This document shows positions 23,878-37,400 of a stretch of DNA of 64,000 nt, piece by piece. Each line of letters starts with the position of its first letter. Within the stretch, counting starts at the first letter, position 1. Source of the stretch: Rhopalosiphum padi. Lineage: Eukaryota > Arthropoda > Insecta > Hemiptera > Aphididae. Below the pieces are notes generated by a model that worked only from the letters and a program-made list of their open reading frames with translations, was not told where the DNA came from and did not search any database. The stretch is from contig NC_083598.1 of NCBI RefSeq assembly GCF_020882245.1, positions 92,137,714 through 92,201,713 on the forward strand, given 5' to 3'. Position numbers and translations under genes: made by a program.

Positions 23878-24646
23878 GGGCGTCGCCGTTTTCGGCCAAA
23901 ATGTACCCTTCTCTTTTCGGCCAACACTTACAGTTTTCTTTTAACAACTTATGAGTTATGATTAGGTATATCCAAAAATGTGATTTTTTTTTTAAATTAT
24001 TACCTACCTAATACTTTATGAAAACATGATAAAATAAAATAATATAAAATAACAAAATGTTATAATATAATACATTATTCGAATAAAAATTAATAAAGTA
24101 TTAATTATAATTGTTAATTAATTGATATAACTATTAACTATTTATATATTAATCTAAAATCAACGAAATGAAGCTTACATTGAAGACTATAAAAATAATA
24201 AAATATGTCGTTACAAAATTGTCAAACAAATATCATATAATTATAAAAAATAAAACTTCTAAATGCATATATTTGCATATATATCTTTATTTGACTAATG
24301 TATTATATTATATCATTTTATTGTATTGCCAATTATTTTATTTTATTATTATAATTATTTTTGTATAGGTATTATAATACTATATTAATTTTTATTCAAA
24401 TAATGTATTATATTATAACATTTTGTTATTTTATTTTATTATTTTTTCATAAAGTATTAGGTAGGTAATAATTTTTTTTTAAAAAATCATAGTTTCGGAT
24501 ACAATCATAACTCATAAGTTGTTAAAACTGTGCTTGCCGAAAAGGAACAGTGGCCGAAAAGTAAACGGTAAGTTTTGGCCGAAAAGGGAACTGTAAGTGT
24601 TGGCCGAAAAGGGAAGGGTACATTTTGGCCGAATAAGGGGCCACCC
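23878..24646. mobile_element. Foldback MITE with 8-bp target duplication (769 bp)
   Basis: Perfect flanks tactgtat at 23870-23877 and 24647-24654. The ends GGGCGTCGCC and GGGGCCACCC lead into long inverted arms: cggccaaaatgtaccctt on the left mirrors aagggtacattttggccg on the right, and aacaacttatgagttatgat mirrors atcataactcataagttgtt. The right arm has extra tandem copies of a ggccgaaaag motif that the left arm lacks. No coding capacity. The 8-bp duplication fits hAT or P-type superfamilies. Confidence 0.75.
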
Positions 24647-24654
24647 TACTGTAT

Positions 24655-25401
24655 GTACCTATACATTATTAATTACTTTCAAAGCCATTAATTTTAACTG
24701 CCTGAGTACCGATTAGAGAGATAAGATTTAAACCAATGCTAAAATGTATCATATCCTTTTATCGATTTTAATTTTAACCTAATCAAAAGCTTTAGTAATA
24801 TCTAAAAATATGTATACCTAAACATTTCTTATTTGCATCTAATGAACTATACATTAAATTAGAGAGATAATTGATAACTGATTGAAATGATTTGCCCTTT
24901 CTAATTATACAAAGTTATAAATTACAATATTTGAAGAGCGCACGTATAAAACACCTTCATGCGTAATACAGTATTAGTATTCAGTACATTGTGTTTATAA
25001 CGTAAAATAGTATATAATTTTAAATCGTAATAATCGTATTATATATTACCACAACTCTTTGGTTTTACGCGTCGTGGTCCAGATCGCTTGATATTGACGA
25101 TTATTTAGATACCCTATTTTGATTATTATTATAAATATATTGTCAATGCAATATATTATGTGTATAGGCGTCATTGTTATAATACATTATATTGTGGCAT
25201 TGATAGTTCAATATCTGACCTTGTTAAATTATAAGTTTCCACTTACCGCAACACGTAGCGTCTTTTTAAACTACCTGTGGAACCTATACCTATTATATAT
25301 AATCTATTGTCTAAACTCTAAAGTAATTTCGTTTTTTTCTTTTAAACATATTGTCATATCATTTACACATAATATACACTTCAGATCACTTCACAGTTAC
25401 C
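24655..25401 (+). promoter_or_regulatory. Upstream region of the arylsulfatase gene
   Basis: About 750 bases of AT-rich DNA before the start codon. TTCAGTACATTG near 24980 is initiator-like, and a small GC-richer patch lies at 25058-25090. No specific promoter can be assigned. Confidence 0.3.
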
Positions 25402-28400
25402 ATGAGCGTGTTCATTAGTTGTTCTACTCGTATCTTAATCATACTTGTATGTTCACTGTTATCTGACTGCAGAGTGTTACGAGAACCTAATAAAAAGCAA
25501 CCGCATATCATTCTCATTGTTGCTGATGATTTGGTGAGTTCTCCTTGCAATATTGGAATACTATTATTATTTATTATAATGTATAATATAAATACAGATA
25601 TTCAGTGGCGCATTTAAGGGGGGGCAACTGGGGCAAGTGCCCCGGGCGCCAAATTCTAGGGGGCGGGAAAATTTTTATAGTTTACCACTACATATAATTG
25701 AAATCTTTCTATTTAATTTGATATAATATTATTATACAAAATTCAAATAAAGATTATAAATTAAAAATAGACATTTTACTTATAACTCATAAGGTCTATG
25801 ATTATAAACGGTTTTCATACAGGTCTATGAGCGGCACGGGATTGTGACAATCATAGATATAAATATCTATGATTTATTTATATATTATAATATATATCAT
25901 CTGTGGCGGAAATAACATGTTATTAGCTAATACGAGTTAAAAATAACATAATATCCACATCAAAATATTATTTTCCTTATCGCCGACCGCCGAACGTTAT
26001 TTTTGTCAATATTAGCTATAGTGACTCGCGTGTTTAATTGTCTTCTGACAGCGTCTTGTGTAACAAGTTAACCATACGGTCATTAGACGCTTAATGTTAA
26101 TATTTGATTTAATCTTTATTGTTTATTGTTTATAATTCGTTCTACTTTCAAAATTAGTATTCAGTATTCCAGTATACCTTCTATAAATTACTGGAATTTG
26201 GTAAGTACAATGTTATAAATTTATAGTTTATATATGGTTCTATGCACTGTACTCGATTGAGTATTATAAATTATATTTATATTACTATATTCTGTAATAG
26301 ATTATACGCGGATTTTCAATATGGAAGCTAAAAAAAAAGCTTAGTGGTTCAGGATATAGAAAGCAAGCAAAAATTAAAAAATTAAAACACGATGCATTAA
26401 TTAAGAATTGTAGAAAATTAGATAGTATATTCAAGCCATCGAATAATTCAAGTAAGTTGTTTTTGTTTTTGTTTTTATTGAAGTATAAAAACAAAAAACA
26501 ATTCAGTGTTTCAATTTTCAAATTTCTTATTTTGTATTTAATTATTTAAAGTACCTACCTGTTTTAAAAAAATACCAAACTCGCTTTTTATATTAATATA
26601 GGACCATTATATTATACCTAGTATAGACTACCTATCTGATAATTGTCTCTTATAAGTTATAACTATTGACATTTTTAGTGATCAAATTTTTGTATTTATT
26701 AACTAGTTGAAGTTATAATTAGTTAATAAAAGCTGGTTTACTTTGAAACTTATATTTTGAATTTTATAATAAATTTGAATAATAATTGAAACTTGATGAA
26801 TTAGATATGTTAAAGTTAAACCTACCTACAAAAATAAATATAAACCTGAATTATTCAAATGTAAGCAGTTCTGTACAGCATGACTACAAAAAATGATGGA
26901 AATATTGAGACAGAAATTAAATTAAAATTATATTTATTTTATGTTTGAAATTAAATAATTCTTTTTTATGTTTAATAGATACAGATGATAAACTGGAGAT
27001 GTTAAACCAAGGTACACAAATACAAATGAACCCAGATTATTCAAATTTAAACAGTTCTGAACAATACAAACCTACAAAAAGTAGTGGTTATATTGAGACA
27101 GAAAGTAAAATTAAAAATGTAACTATCTTATATTTGCAATTAAATAATTGTATTTTATTATTTAATAGATACAGATGATGAACTAGATATGTTAAACCAA
27201 GATACACAAATACAAATGAACCCAGATTATTCAAATATAAACAGTTCTGAACAGCACAATCCTATGAAAAGTAGTGGAAATATTGTGACAGAAAGTAAAT
27301 AAAAAATGTAATTATTTTATTTTTGCAATTAAATAGTGGTATTTTATTATTTAATAGATACAGATGATAAACTAGAGATGTTAAATCAAGATACACAAAT
27401 ACAAATATACCCAGATTATTCAAATGTAAACAGTTCTGAACAACACAAACTTACAAAAAGTAGTGGTTATATTAAGACAGAAAGTAAATTAAAAATGTAA
27501 CTATTTTATATTTGCAATTAAATAATTGTATTTTATTATTTAATAGATAGTATTTCTGAGATAAATACTGATATATTGTCATCTAAGAATAATGAAACTG
27601 CTGATGTTTTGTTTGAGCCTACTGATATTCCTCGGTAAATTATTTTATGTTAATATTTTAATAATTATTACTTGTAAGATACCTAAATTATTTACTAATA
27701 TTTTAATATAAATAAACACTATTCAATACAAATACTATTCTAATATTTATGTGTTTTAATTTGGTAGGTGTATTAAAATAGTTAAAAAGGAATTAAGTGA
27801 TTAAATGAAAATTACATAATTATTAGTTTTGTTTTAAAATAACCATGTTCAGTGTTTGTAGTGTTTTCATAATTTTTTACATACCAGTCACTTAATTTTA
27901 GTATTTATAGATTAAAATAAATCAATTACAATATAATATATAATAGTTGTTATTTTTCATAGATGTGATCCTGCTTTATGGAAAATAAACGAGTTCACTA
28001 TAGAATATATTTGTATTAATGGATTTTCTCAAGATTTAAATGATTTAAATTTTACCAAGTCTAAACGAGCATATACAAAACTTCACAATAAAACTACCAA
28101 AACCTACTATAGGTACAAATTTAAGTTTTAGTAACTAATGATAAGATAATTTTAATAACTTAACCTTATTTTAATTTAATTTTAAGATTTTGCAATAAAA
28201 ACTATTGGAATACAAGACTAACTAATGGTGATTCAATTAAACGTAATTTCATTGCATACTCAGAAAGTAAGGGTGTAATTTACTGTATCCCATGCTTGTT
28301 GTTTGGCAACATAAATTCATCTTCATTTGCTTCAAAAGGATTTTCAAACTGGAAAAGAGCTGAAGAGCTCATATCACAACATGAAAATTCTTTAAAACAT

Positions 28401-31400
28401 CGTTCAAATATTCTAGCAATGAAAAATCGAGGACAAACACATCAAAGAATTGATCAACAAATAATACAACAAATTGAAAATGAACGTATGTATTGGATCA
28501 ATGTTTTAAAAAGAGTTGTGGCAATTGTTAAAACATTGGCATCAAGAGGTTTAGCATTCAGAGGACATACTTCAAAAATTGGATGTCCACGTAATGGAAA
28601 TTTTATGATGGCACTTGAGTTATTAGCTGAATTTGACCCTTTTATATCAAACCATATTTCCAAAAATGGTAATCCCGGTAAAGGTCATACTTCATATTTA
28701 TCATATTATATTTATGAGCAATTTATTTTATTAATGTCTAAAAAAGTAGAAAATACTATTATTCAAGATGTCAATACTTCACGATATTTTTCAATTAGTG
28801 TTGATTCAACGCCAGATATTACCCACACTGATCAACTTTCTTTAGTTGTACGATTTGTTGATGAGAGTGGTAATGTATTTGAGCGTTTTTTATGTTTTAT
28901 GAATAATGTTGGACATAAATCAGAAGATATGGCTGAAGCAGTGATAACAATTCTGAATAAGTACAATTTGAATCTTAACTATTTAAGAGGGCAGTCATAT
29001 GACAATGCGAGTAACATGTCGGGTAGTTACTCTGGATTACAAGCTAGAATAAAACTGATAAATCCATTGGCCAAGTTTGTTCCCTGCTCGGCTCATTCAT
29101 TAAATTTAGTGGGACAAAATGCTGCCAGCTGTTGTAATGAAGCTATTCATTTTTTTAACTTTCTTCAAAACTTGTACACATTCTTTTCAGCATCAACTTA
29201 CCGATGGCAGATTTTAAATTCTTCAATCAAGAGATTATCAGATACAAGGTGGTCTACAAGAGATGATGCATGTTATTCATTAAATAAAAATTGGTCATCT
29301 ATTGAAAATGCTTTAATTAAGATTGGAGAAAATGAAAAAGAAAAACCAGCTATTCGATGTGAAGCAAATGGTATACTCAAAAATACTTAAATCATTAGAA
29401 ACATCTTTCTTGTCAATTTTTTGGGGAGACATATTACATAGGTTTAATACAGTTAGCAAAAAAACTTCAAAGTGTAAATATTGATTTAAGTGTTGTTGTT
29501 GAGCTTTATCAATCATTAATTAATTATGTTGGTGATATTCGTACAGATAAAGATTATGAAAATTTTAAAAGAAATGCTATTGAAAAATGTGGAATTATGA
29601 ACTTTAGAAATACTGAAAAGCGACAAAAAAAAATTAAAAAATTTAGTGATGACAGTTCAATGGAAAGTATTGTAACTAATTTTAAAATCAATACCTATTT
29701 TGTTATTTTAGACCAATTGAAGTCAGAATTGTTGAGAAGAAAAATTGCATATGACAACCTTTTAAAAAATTATTATTTTTTTTTTAAAATTACTAAAATG
29801 ACAGCTGCAGACATAAGGGTATCTGCTGAGCTGTTAAGAAATGAATATAATACAGATTTGGGAACTTCATTTCCTAATGAATGTATTCATTTTAGCAGCT
29901 ATTTGAAAACTATTTCTAATCCTCCTCAAAGTATTCAAGATATGTTAGTGTTTATAAGAAAAAATAATTTGAAGGATATTTTCCCTTATATAGATATTGC
30001 TTTAAGAATGTTACTATGCACTCCAGTTAGTAACTGCTCAACTGAGAGGTCATTTTCAGCCTTAAAACGTATAAAATCATATTTAAGGTCAAACATAGGC
30101 GAAGAAAGGCTCACTGCATTAGCAATCATGAATATAGAATCTGATGTTACTACAGCAATAAGCTACGACGATATTATTCAAGAATTTGCTCAAGACCATG
30201 CACGACGAAAAGTATAAGTACATTTTTAAATATTGTTTGTTCTAGTATATTAATAATTATTTTAAATATATTTATATTTATTATCTACAAAAATATTAAA
30301 TGTGTATTTCTTGAGGAGGGGGGGGCGCTAGTAAAATGTTGCCCCAGGGCGCTAAATGTTTAAATGCGCCACTGCAGATATTACCTATAAAGGCTAATGT
30401 TGGTAGTTAACTTGGGAGTTATCCCATTGGTTTGTGTTAAAATAAAAAAGGTATGTTTAATCTGACAGCCCATTTACGCCAAATTTAGTATATATTGTAC
30501 ATTAACGACTTGGTTAATTCATATATTTAAAAAATGTAGTGTCTGTAACGTATAATAAAGTTATTTTTATAAGTCTATAGATTTTAAAACTTTGTATATG
30601 ATCAACTATTATTACCTATTGTCTATTTATTCTAAATACCAATCTTGATTATTGTTTCAAAAAAATATGTGTTATTGGTTATTATTTTAAAAAAATCCTA
30701 CGATTGACTATGATTTAAATAAAACTGTATTGATTGTTATTTGAGAAAAAATTATTTTACTTTATTATAATTATATCATGTACATTTGGCGCAAATGGGC
30801 TGTACTCAAAACGAATTAATTTATTTTGGCACAAATGGGCGATACCTGTTCACGTATAACCAAATAACAAAAAGTTCATTTCTTTGAATAATAAAATCAA
30901 TTTTAGGTTCCTATAGGCCATAGGGTGTGGTCTTCAACCTTTTTGGACTCGTGACTCACCTTTTTAGTCCTAAATTTTTCGCGACCCACGCGTAAGCTTT
31001 GTAAAAATACTAATATTGCTTAAAATTACTAAAAAGAAGACTTATCATGACCTAATTTTAAAGCTTATTTGACCCATTGGGTGAAGACCATTGCTATAGG
31101 GTATAGGCTATTACACCTTTTCTAAAAGTCGATATGTAAACTGCGACAAAATTGACAAGATATATTATACAACTGCGACAATTTATTATATATAGATACT
31201 ATGTACACAACTGATATGATAACACATATACGTTAATTATTTAATTATATATATATAGATTATGTACCAGCAATGATTTTACTTGTAAGTTGTTGAGTAA
31301 TATTTTCGTTATTTAAAACCAATTTGGCTCTGGCGCTCTGCATGTTTTCTTTGAGAAAATCAATGTTAAATAATCGCTTATTTTGGAATTATATTTAAAT

Positions 31401-34400
31401 TAAAAACTTTTTAGCATTATCACCAATAATTGTTTGCCATTTTGGCTAAACATGTTTATAAGTTCCATTTTAAATACAATATTTCACGACACAGCACGTA
31501 CTTGTGATAATCTTGTACTTGTGAAAGAGCCGATATTTAGTATATTGCATTAAAACTTAAAAATAAATTTGAATTTTCCTTACAAATTTGTCTCCAACAT
31601 AACATATTAATTAAATTATATTTGTATATATGATGCATGTATTTAACTATATAATATATATGTCATCGTATCGGTATGATGTACATAGTACATAGTATCT
31701 ATATATATTATATATTTATATATATAAAGTAAACTATCGCAGTTTATATAATTTCAATTTTTTTTTGTCGTAATTTACATATCGACTTTTAGAAAAGGTG
31801 TAATTTTGTCGCAGTTTACATACAGCTAGGCTATAAGCTAGTAGTTTCTAGGTAGTGAAATATTCAGGATTACATTTGGGAGTAAATAGGAATAAAATCA
31901 GAATATTTAATAAACATAAAATAGATATAATATTAATTTTTTTTTATCATGATTTATGGCAATATAGATAAGTATATTATATAGATACTATGGTATTATA
32001 GCATTTTAATACTTAGTTTACTGTACACAATGCAAACGTAAAGTGTACATAACTTAAGAAATAAGTATCTATTATCTAGGTACCTAAGTACAGTAGTGAA
32101 TTGTAAATACGTACCTAAATATGTACATTTTGTGTATATTTTTTTTTTACATATGAATAGGGATGGAACGACGTTGGTTTTCATGGATCAATTCAAATTC
32201 CCACACCAAATATTGATGCGTTAGCGTATAATGGTGTAATATTAAATCGCCATTATGTTCAACCAACTTGTACTCCATCAAGAGCTGCTTTGCTTACTGG
32301 AAAATATCCGATTCGATATGGTAATATGAAATATATTGCATAATACATATACCTACCTATATAATATATATACATAGTATATATTATACAGTGCTCCATT
32401 AGTCCATTACTATATTTCTATAAGAATAGTTTATTTTATTAATAAGGTGCTTTATTAAAGTAAAATATAATTATAACATGATGTAAAATATATGTATCTT
32501 AATTTATTGTTATTTATTAATAACCTATGTCCTATGATAAATAATATTAAACAATTATTATTTTCATTTTCGTTAATTAATGAAATACAAATAATTAATA
32601 GTTTTAATCAAAGATGAATCGAAATTAAGTTTTTACGAACTCGAATTCAAACGCTAACATATTTTTTTCAAATTGAAAATAGAATCTTTTTTAAATTTTT
32701 TAGAAAGGATGCCACAATCCCATGTATTGTCTTCGTCTTACAAACGTACAGCAAGGCAAATTTTAGTTCAACAGAATCAATTTTGTGTGTTTAGTTTAAA
32801 ATTTGAAATATTATAAAGTGAAATAAATCTATTATCAAACTTAAAGGTAAGAATATTATCATCTGTGTACTATCGTCGTTATTTTAATTTTCAAGTAAAT
32901 TATGAGCATTTTTTAACATTAATGTCATCATACTCATAACTTGCTCAAAAATTAAAATACCACAAAAAATCGACGATAGAACACAGATAGTGTTCTTACC
33001 TATAAGTTAGATAATAGGCCATTCACTCAATATTTCAGCTTAACGTACAAATTGGAACTGCTGAACGAAAATGTACCATGTTGTACGTTTAAGCCGGAAA
33101 CAACACATATAGGCAAGTTTGTGGTGTCCTTTTAATAATTTTACCATAACAAATTAATATATTTTAAAATTGAAATATAGTAGAAAATAGTAGTAGAAAA
33201 GTTTTCACACTTAATAAAAATGAATAATAAATTAATCAGGTATTATATAATCAAACATTTTGTACTTATTGATTATGAAGATTATATTCAAATTATTCGA
33301 ACTGTTCAAAATGTTCTATTTTATACTTAGATAGTTCTCAAATTTCTTTCAGTTTGAGTTTTTGAAGAGATCGGAACCCCATCAGTATTTTGTAGTTTTA
33401 ACAGAAATTGTATTGTCTTCCTTTGTGTTTTACATTTTAAGGCCTTCAAGGATTACCTATTATTGCTGGCGAAGACAAAGCACTTCCGTCAACAGAAAAA
33501 ATTTTACCACAAGTAAATATAATATGATGAATAATATTATTACTACATAAGATATTTTTTATGTAATTACAGTTGGCTAATTATAAAAAATTTAGTATTT
33601 GAAAGATTTAGGTTATTCAACTCATTTGGTGGGTAAATGGCACTTGGGCGCTAATAAAATAAATCACACCCCTTTAAAAAGGGGATTCGATAGTCATTTC
33701 GGCTATTGGAACGGATTCATAAGTTATAGAAACAGTACGCATTCTACGGTGAATAAAAGTTTAAAAATGTTGATTATTAATAAATAGTGATTTGTTTTTG
33801 AACTACTATATAATCATACAGGGATTAATGATTGGAAAAGATGCCAGACGCGGGTTCCAAAGAGCAGGGGATGAGATGGTCGATCAATATGCAACAGACA
33901 TTTTTACCAACGAAGCTAATAAAGTTATAAAGTTATGTAAAAATCAGGAAAAACCAATGTTTTTAATGGTAAGTCATTTAGCAGTTCATACTGGAGTACC
34001 CGGGCCAAATATCTTGGAAGTTCTAAATAAAACACATAACGATATCAAATTTAATTATATTGAAAATAAAGAAAGACGACTTTTTGCAGGTAAGAAAAAA
34101 TATTTAAGTTCTTTGAAAACTTAATATTATAAAATTTATTAATTGTCTTGGGTAACAACTATAATTTACAATTCTACAATATACAATTGTCAATTGATAT
34201 TGTTATTATCAAAGAATAGATTAAATTACATATGACTTGGTAAAACTTTTAAGAGGACGCTACACAGAAATGTATTTAATTTACCTATAATCAAACTTGA
34301 TGTTAAGAACATTATGTTTGTACGTAGGTATTTTTTGTAATATTTTAAATTTTAAGTGAGTTATGAACATTTTAAAATTGTTATATTTTACATAATCATA

Positions 34401-37400
34401 ACTCGATTAAAATTTAAAATATCGTTAAAACCTGAAGAGAGAACATAGATAATATTCTTACCTTTAAGCTTGAAAACAGATCATTTCACTCTAATATTTA
34501 AGCTAAACACACAAAATTGGTTCTACTGAACGAAAATTTACCATGTTGTACGTTTGAAAGACGAAGACACACAATACATGGGTGTGGTTTCCTCTGAATA
34601 AAAAGGTAAAAACGTATCGTAATGCAAAATTGCAAATTGTAATAGGTACATAGTTAATGAATAAAACTGGTTATATGACGTATAAAATATATAACAATAG
34701 GTATACACATTACAAGATACATATTTTATATTTTGATAGTTTTCAAGGTTAATGTTTAAAAATTTAAAATTAAAAACATGTTGTGTATACAAGTTTCTAA
34801 TATTTCAAGTTATTATATTTTATAAAATATGGTATTTATATCCGTGTATAGATATAAATACTAACTACCATACAACTATGTATACGTTATACCTATAATA
34901 TAGTTCATATTGTTCATAATCATAAACGTAAATTATATGCTTGATTTAAATTTTTTATTTGACCTAGGAAGTAGGAATTATTATAAATATCAAATAATTA
35001 TTATTGAAATTGTAGGTAATATTGACGTCTTATATTTGACGTCTTATAGTATTATATTAATGAAATATATTTAAATTTGTATGGCAAAGTTCCAAAAAAG
35101 CTCAAAATGTATACTAATTTGATTACTAGATCAAGGCCGCCAGTACTTAAAAATAATATACATCATCATAAAATTGTATAATTTTAACGGTTTATGAGTA
35201 CCAAAGTTAAGAAATATTTTTTTCACAAAAATGTTTCTGCTAGCATTAACTACTAGTGACGTATTTTGGGAGAGTCCTCCATGCCTGGACATGGAATTAA
35301 AAAAAGCCTAGTATTTTACTTATGGCTATCAAATTACTTATATCCAAACTGCAAAGTGAAATCAAATTTGTTAAATTCGACATGTTTCGAATTATTTTGA
35401 ACACCCTCATCTCCTCCAAAATAAAAAAAATCAGCCTTATACGCCTCTAAAGAGCCCTGCAGGAGGTAAATTTTTCTAAGGGCCACTTAAAAATACTCCT
35501 TTAACTTTTTTTTTTACATCTTTCATTGTAGTAAAAAAATTCGAATGTTAAGGTTAACAATATCTATATTTATACAATATTATGTAATTACAAAAAGTAA
35601 TAACAATTGTATTATTTAATACATACAAATAAATTATTCATCATATCTTTTTCTACAGCCATAATCCAATTTTTCTTGTTTAATATGGTTGATCGTAATT
35701 TTGTTTTTTTATCTTTAATTTAGAAAAAACTCACTCGCATGAAACTTGCGTAGACGGTAAAACAGTGGTGGTCAAATGATTTTGTCATAAGGGGGGGGGG
35801 GTGGTTAATTTTTTGCTCTACTTAATCATTAAAATATAAGTTATGGTTATGCATTCAACAATTATGCCTAACATAATTTTTTTAAATTAAGGTAAAATAG
35901 TAGGTTGTAAGTACATTATTTATAATAAGTGAGGAGTTGTTAGTTATTGAATATTCACGATCATCGAGCAGGGTAATTCCCGTATATTTTGTATAAGCAA
36001 CTAAATATTAATAATATACACTTATAGGCGTTGTTTTGATAAAAAATGAAATAAAAAAAAGTGTTAAGTGATTATAATTTAAATGTACGTAAAAAAAGTG
36101 GGCAAGTGGGTATCGCTCTGCTGTATAGTAAAGATGGAGAGTAGGTCACTATAATGGATGTGTTAAATTTGAATGCAATGACAGTTATCATTCCATACGA
36201 AAAACGATTCTGAACAGAGATGATTTTTTAGTCTAGAATAATTAGTAGGATATAATTATATTATAAGCTAGCTATATTTAAATCTTATTTATATCTTTAT
36301 TTTACGCGATTTCGTAAAAAATTAAATCTCATACGTTCATAAATTTTTTTTCTATATTGACGTTAGAATTTTTTTTTACAATTATTTGAAGAAAAAGTTA
36401 TGGAGAACCTTGTGCTGGATTTTCTAACCTTAGATAGTTAGATCACAAAAATGTTATTAATTTTCAACTTCAAAATCCCTTGCAAATTTTCGCGATTTTT
36501 ACATATTTCGTAAACATTTGAACTTTAAATGTTTATAAACAAAAATTGTGACTAACGATTTATATTTAGTAATATATATATTTTTACAATGATAAGTACG
36601 ATAAACCTTGTGTTAAATTTTAAAGTTTTTTTTAGGATTGCCAAATTTTTTTATATGTATTTAAAAAAAAAACTTAGAAAAAATGAAAAGTTCAATTGGC
36701 TATAAATAGCTTTAAAATAGCCAAAATATTTTGAAAATTTAATGGTAAATAGATAACGCTAATATAAACATTTTGTGAAAATTTCAAGTATTTACAATGA
36801 TTCGTTTTTGAGTTACAGCAAAACAAAAAAATCGATTTTGTCAAAAACTGGTTTTGCGTAAAAATTATCATTTTTCCGTTACTTTTTTAGGGTTTTTCCT
36901 GACGCTTTTAAAAACTACTGACATTTTTTTACTTTTGACCCCTCCCCCAAAGAACCAACTAGATTCATTTTCCTTCTCAAAGTGGGGCTGAAGTAAAAAA
37001 TTAAAGCACCATTTAGTACTCTAAAACGTGATGACAAACACAAAAAATAAATAAAAAAACACACATCACTGTAAAATCAATACATTCATCACTTCGTTCA
37101 GAATCTAAAATTTAACACATTAACATTATAGCACAATATACAATACATAAACGTAAATTTAATGATTATATAAATATTAAAGAAAAAAATCACGGGGGGA
37201 TCTATCTCCCCCCTTCCGTTTGACCACCACTGTGGTGAAATTAATATAAATTTGTAGACTTTATGAATATATTACAAAACAGATTTGATCGAAAAGATAA
37301 TTCTTGAATTATTACAATAGCACAATAAATACAATTTCTGCATTTATTACAATCGAGTATTTTTGTTACTTCATCTTTTTACTCTCGGTATTATATTTAT

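Larger units (their letters stand above)
25603..30374 (+). mobile_element. Full-length hAT transposon (4772 bp) in intron 1 of the sulfatase gene
   Basis: The element has 15-bp perfect terminal inverted repeats, CAGTGGCGCATTTAA at 25603 and TTAAATGCGCCACTG ending at 30374. A perfect 8-bp target duplication, cagatatt, lies at 25595-25602 and 30375-30382. Both ends continue into GC-rich subterminal blocks (ggggcaagtgccccgggcgcc; ggggggcgctag). It contains a multi-exon transposase in the same orientation as the host gene. The intact duplication and ends imply a fairly recent insertion. Sulfatase exons 1 and 2 flank it and stay in frame, so it can be removed by splicing. Confidence 0.9.

Noticed and set aside
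33562..33595. Acceptor acag at 33572 for sulfatase exon 4
   Set aside because: It leads to an in-frame stop before the conserved LGYSTHLVGKWHLG segment. The tttag acceptor at 33595 gives an uninterrupted frame.
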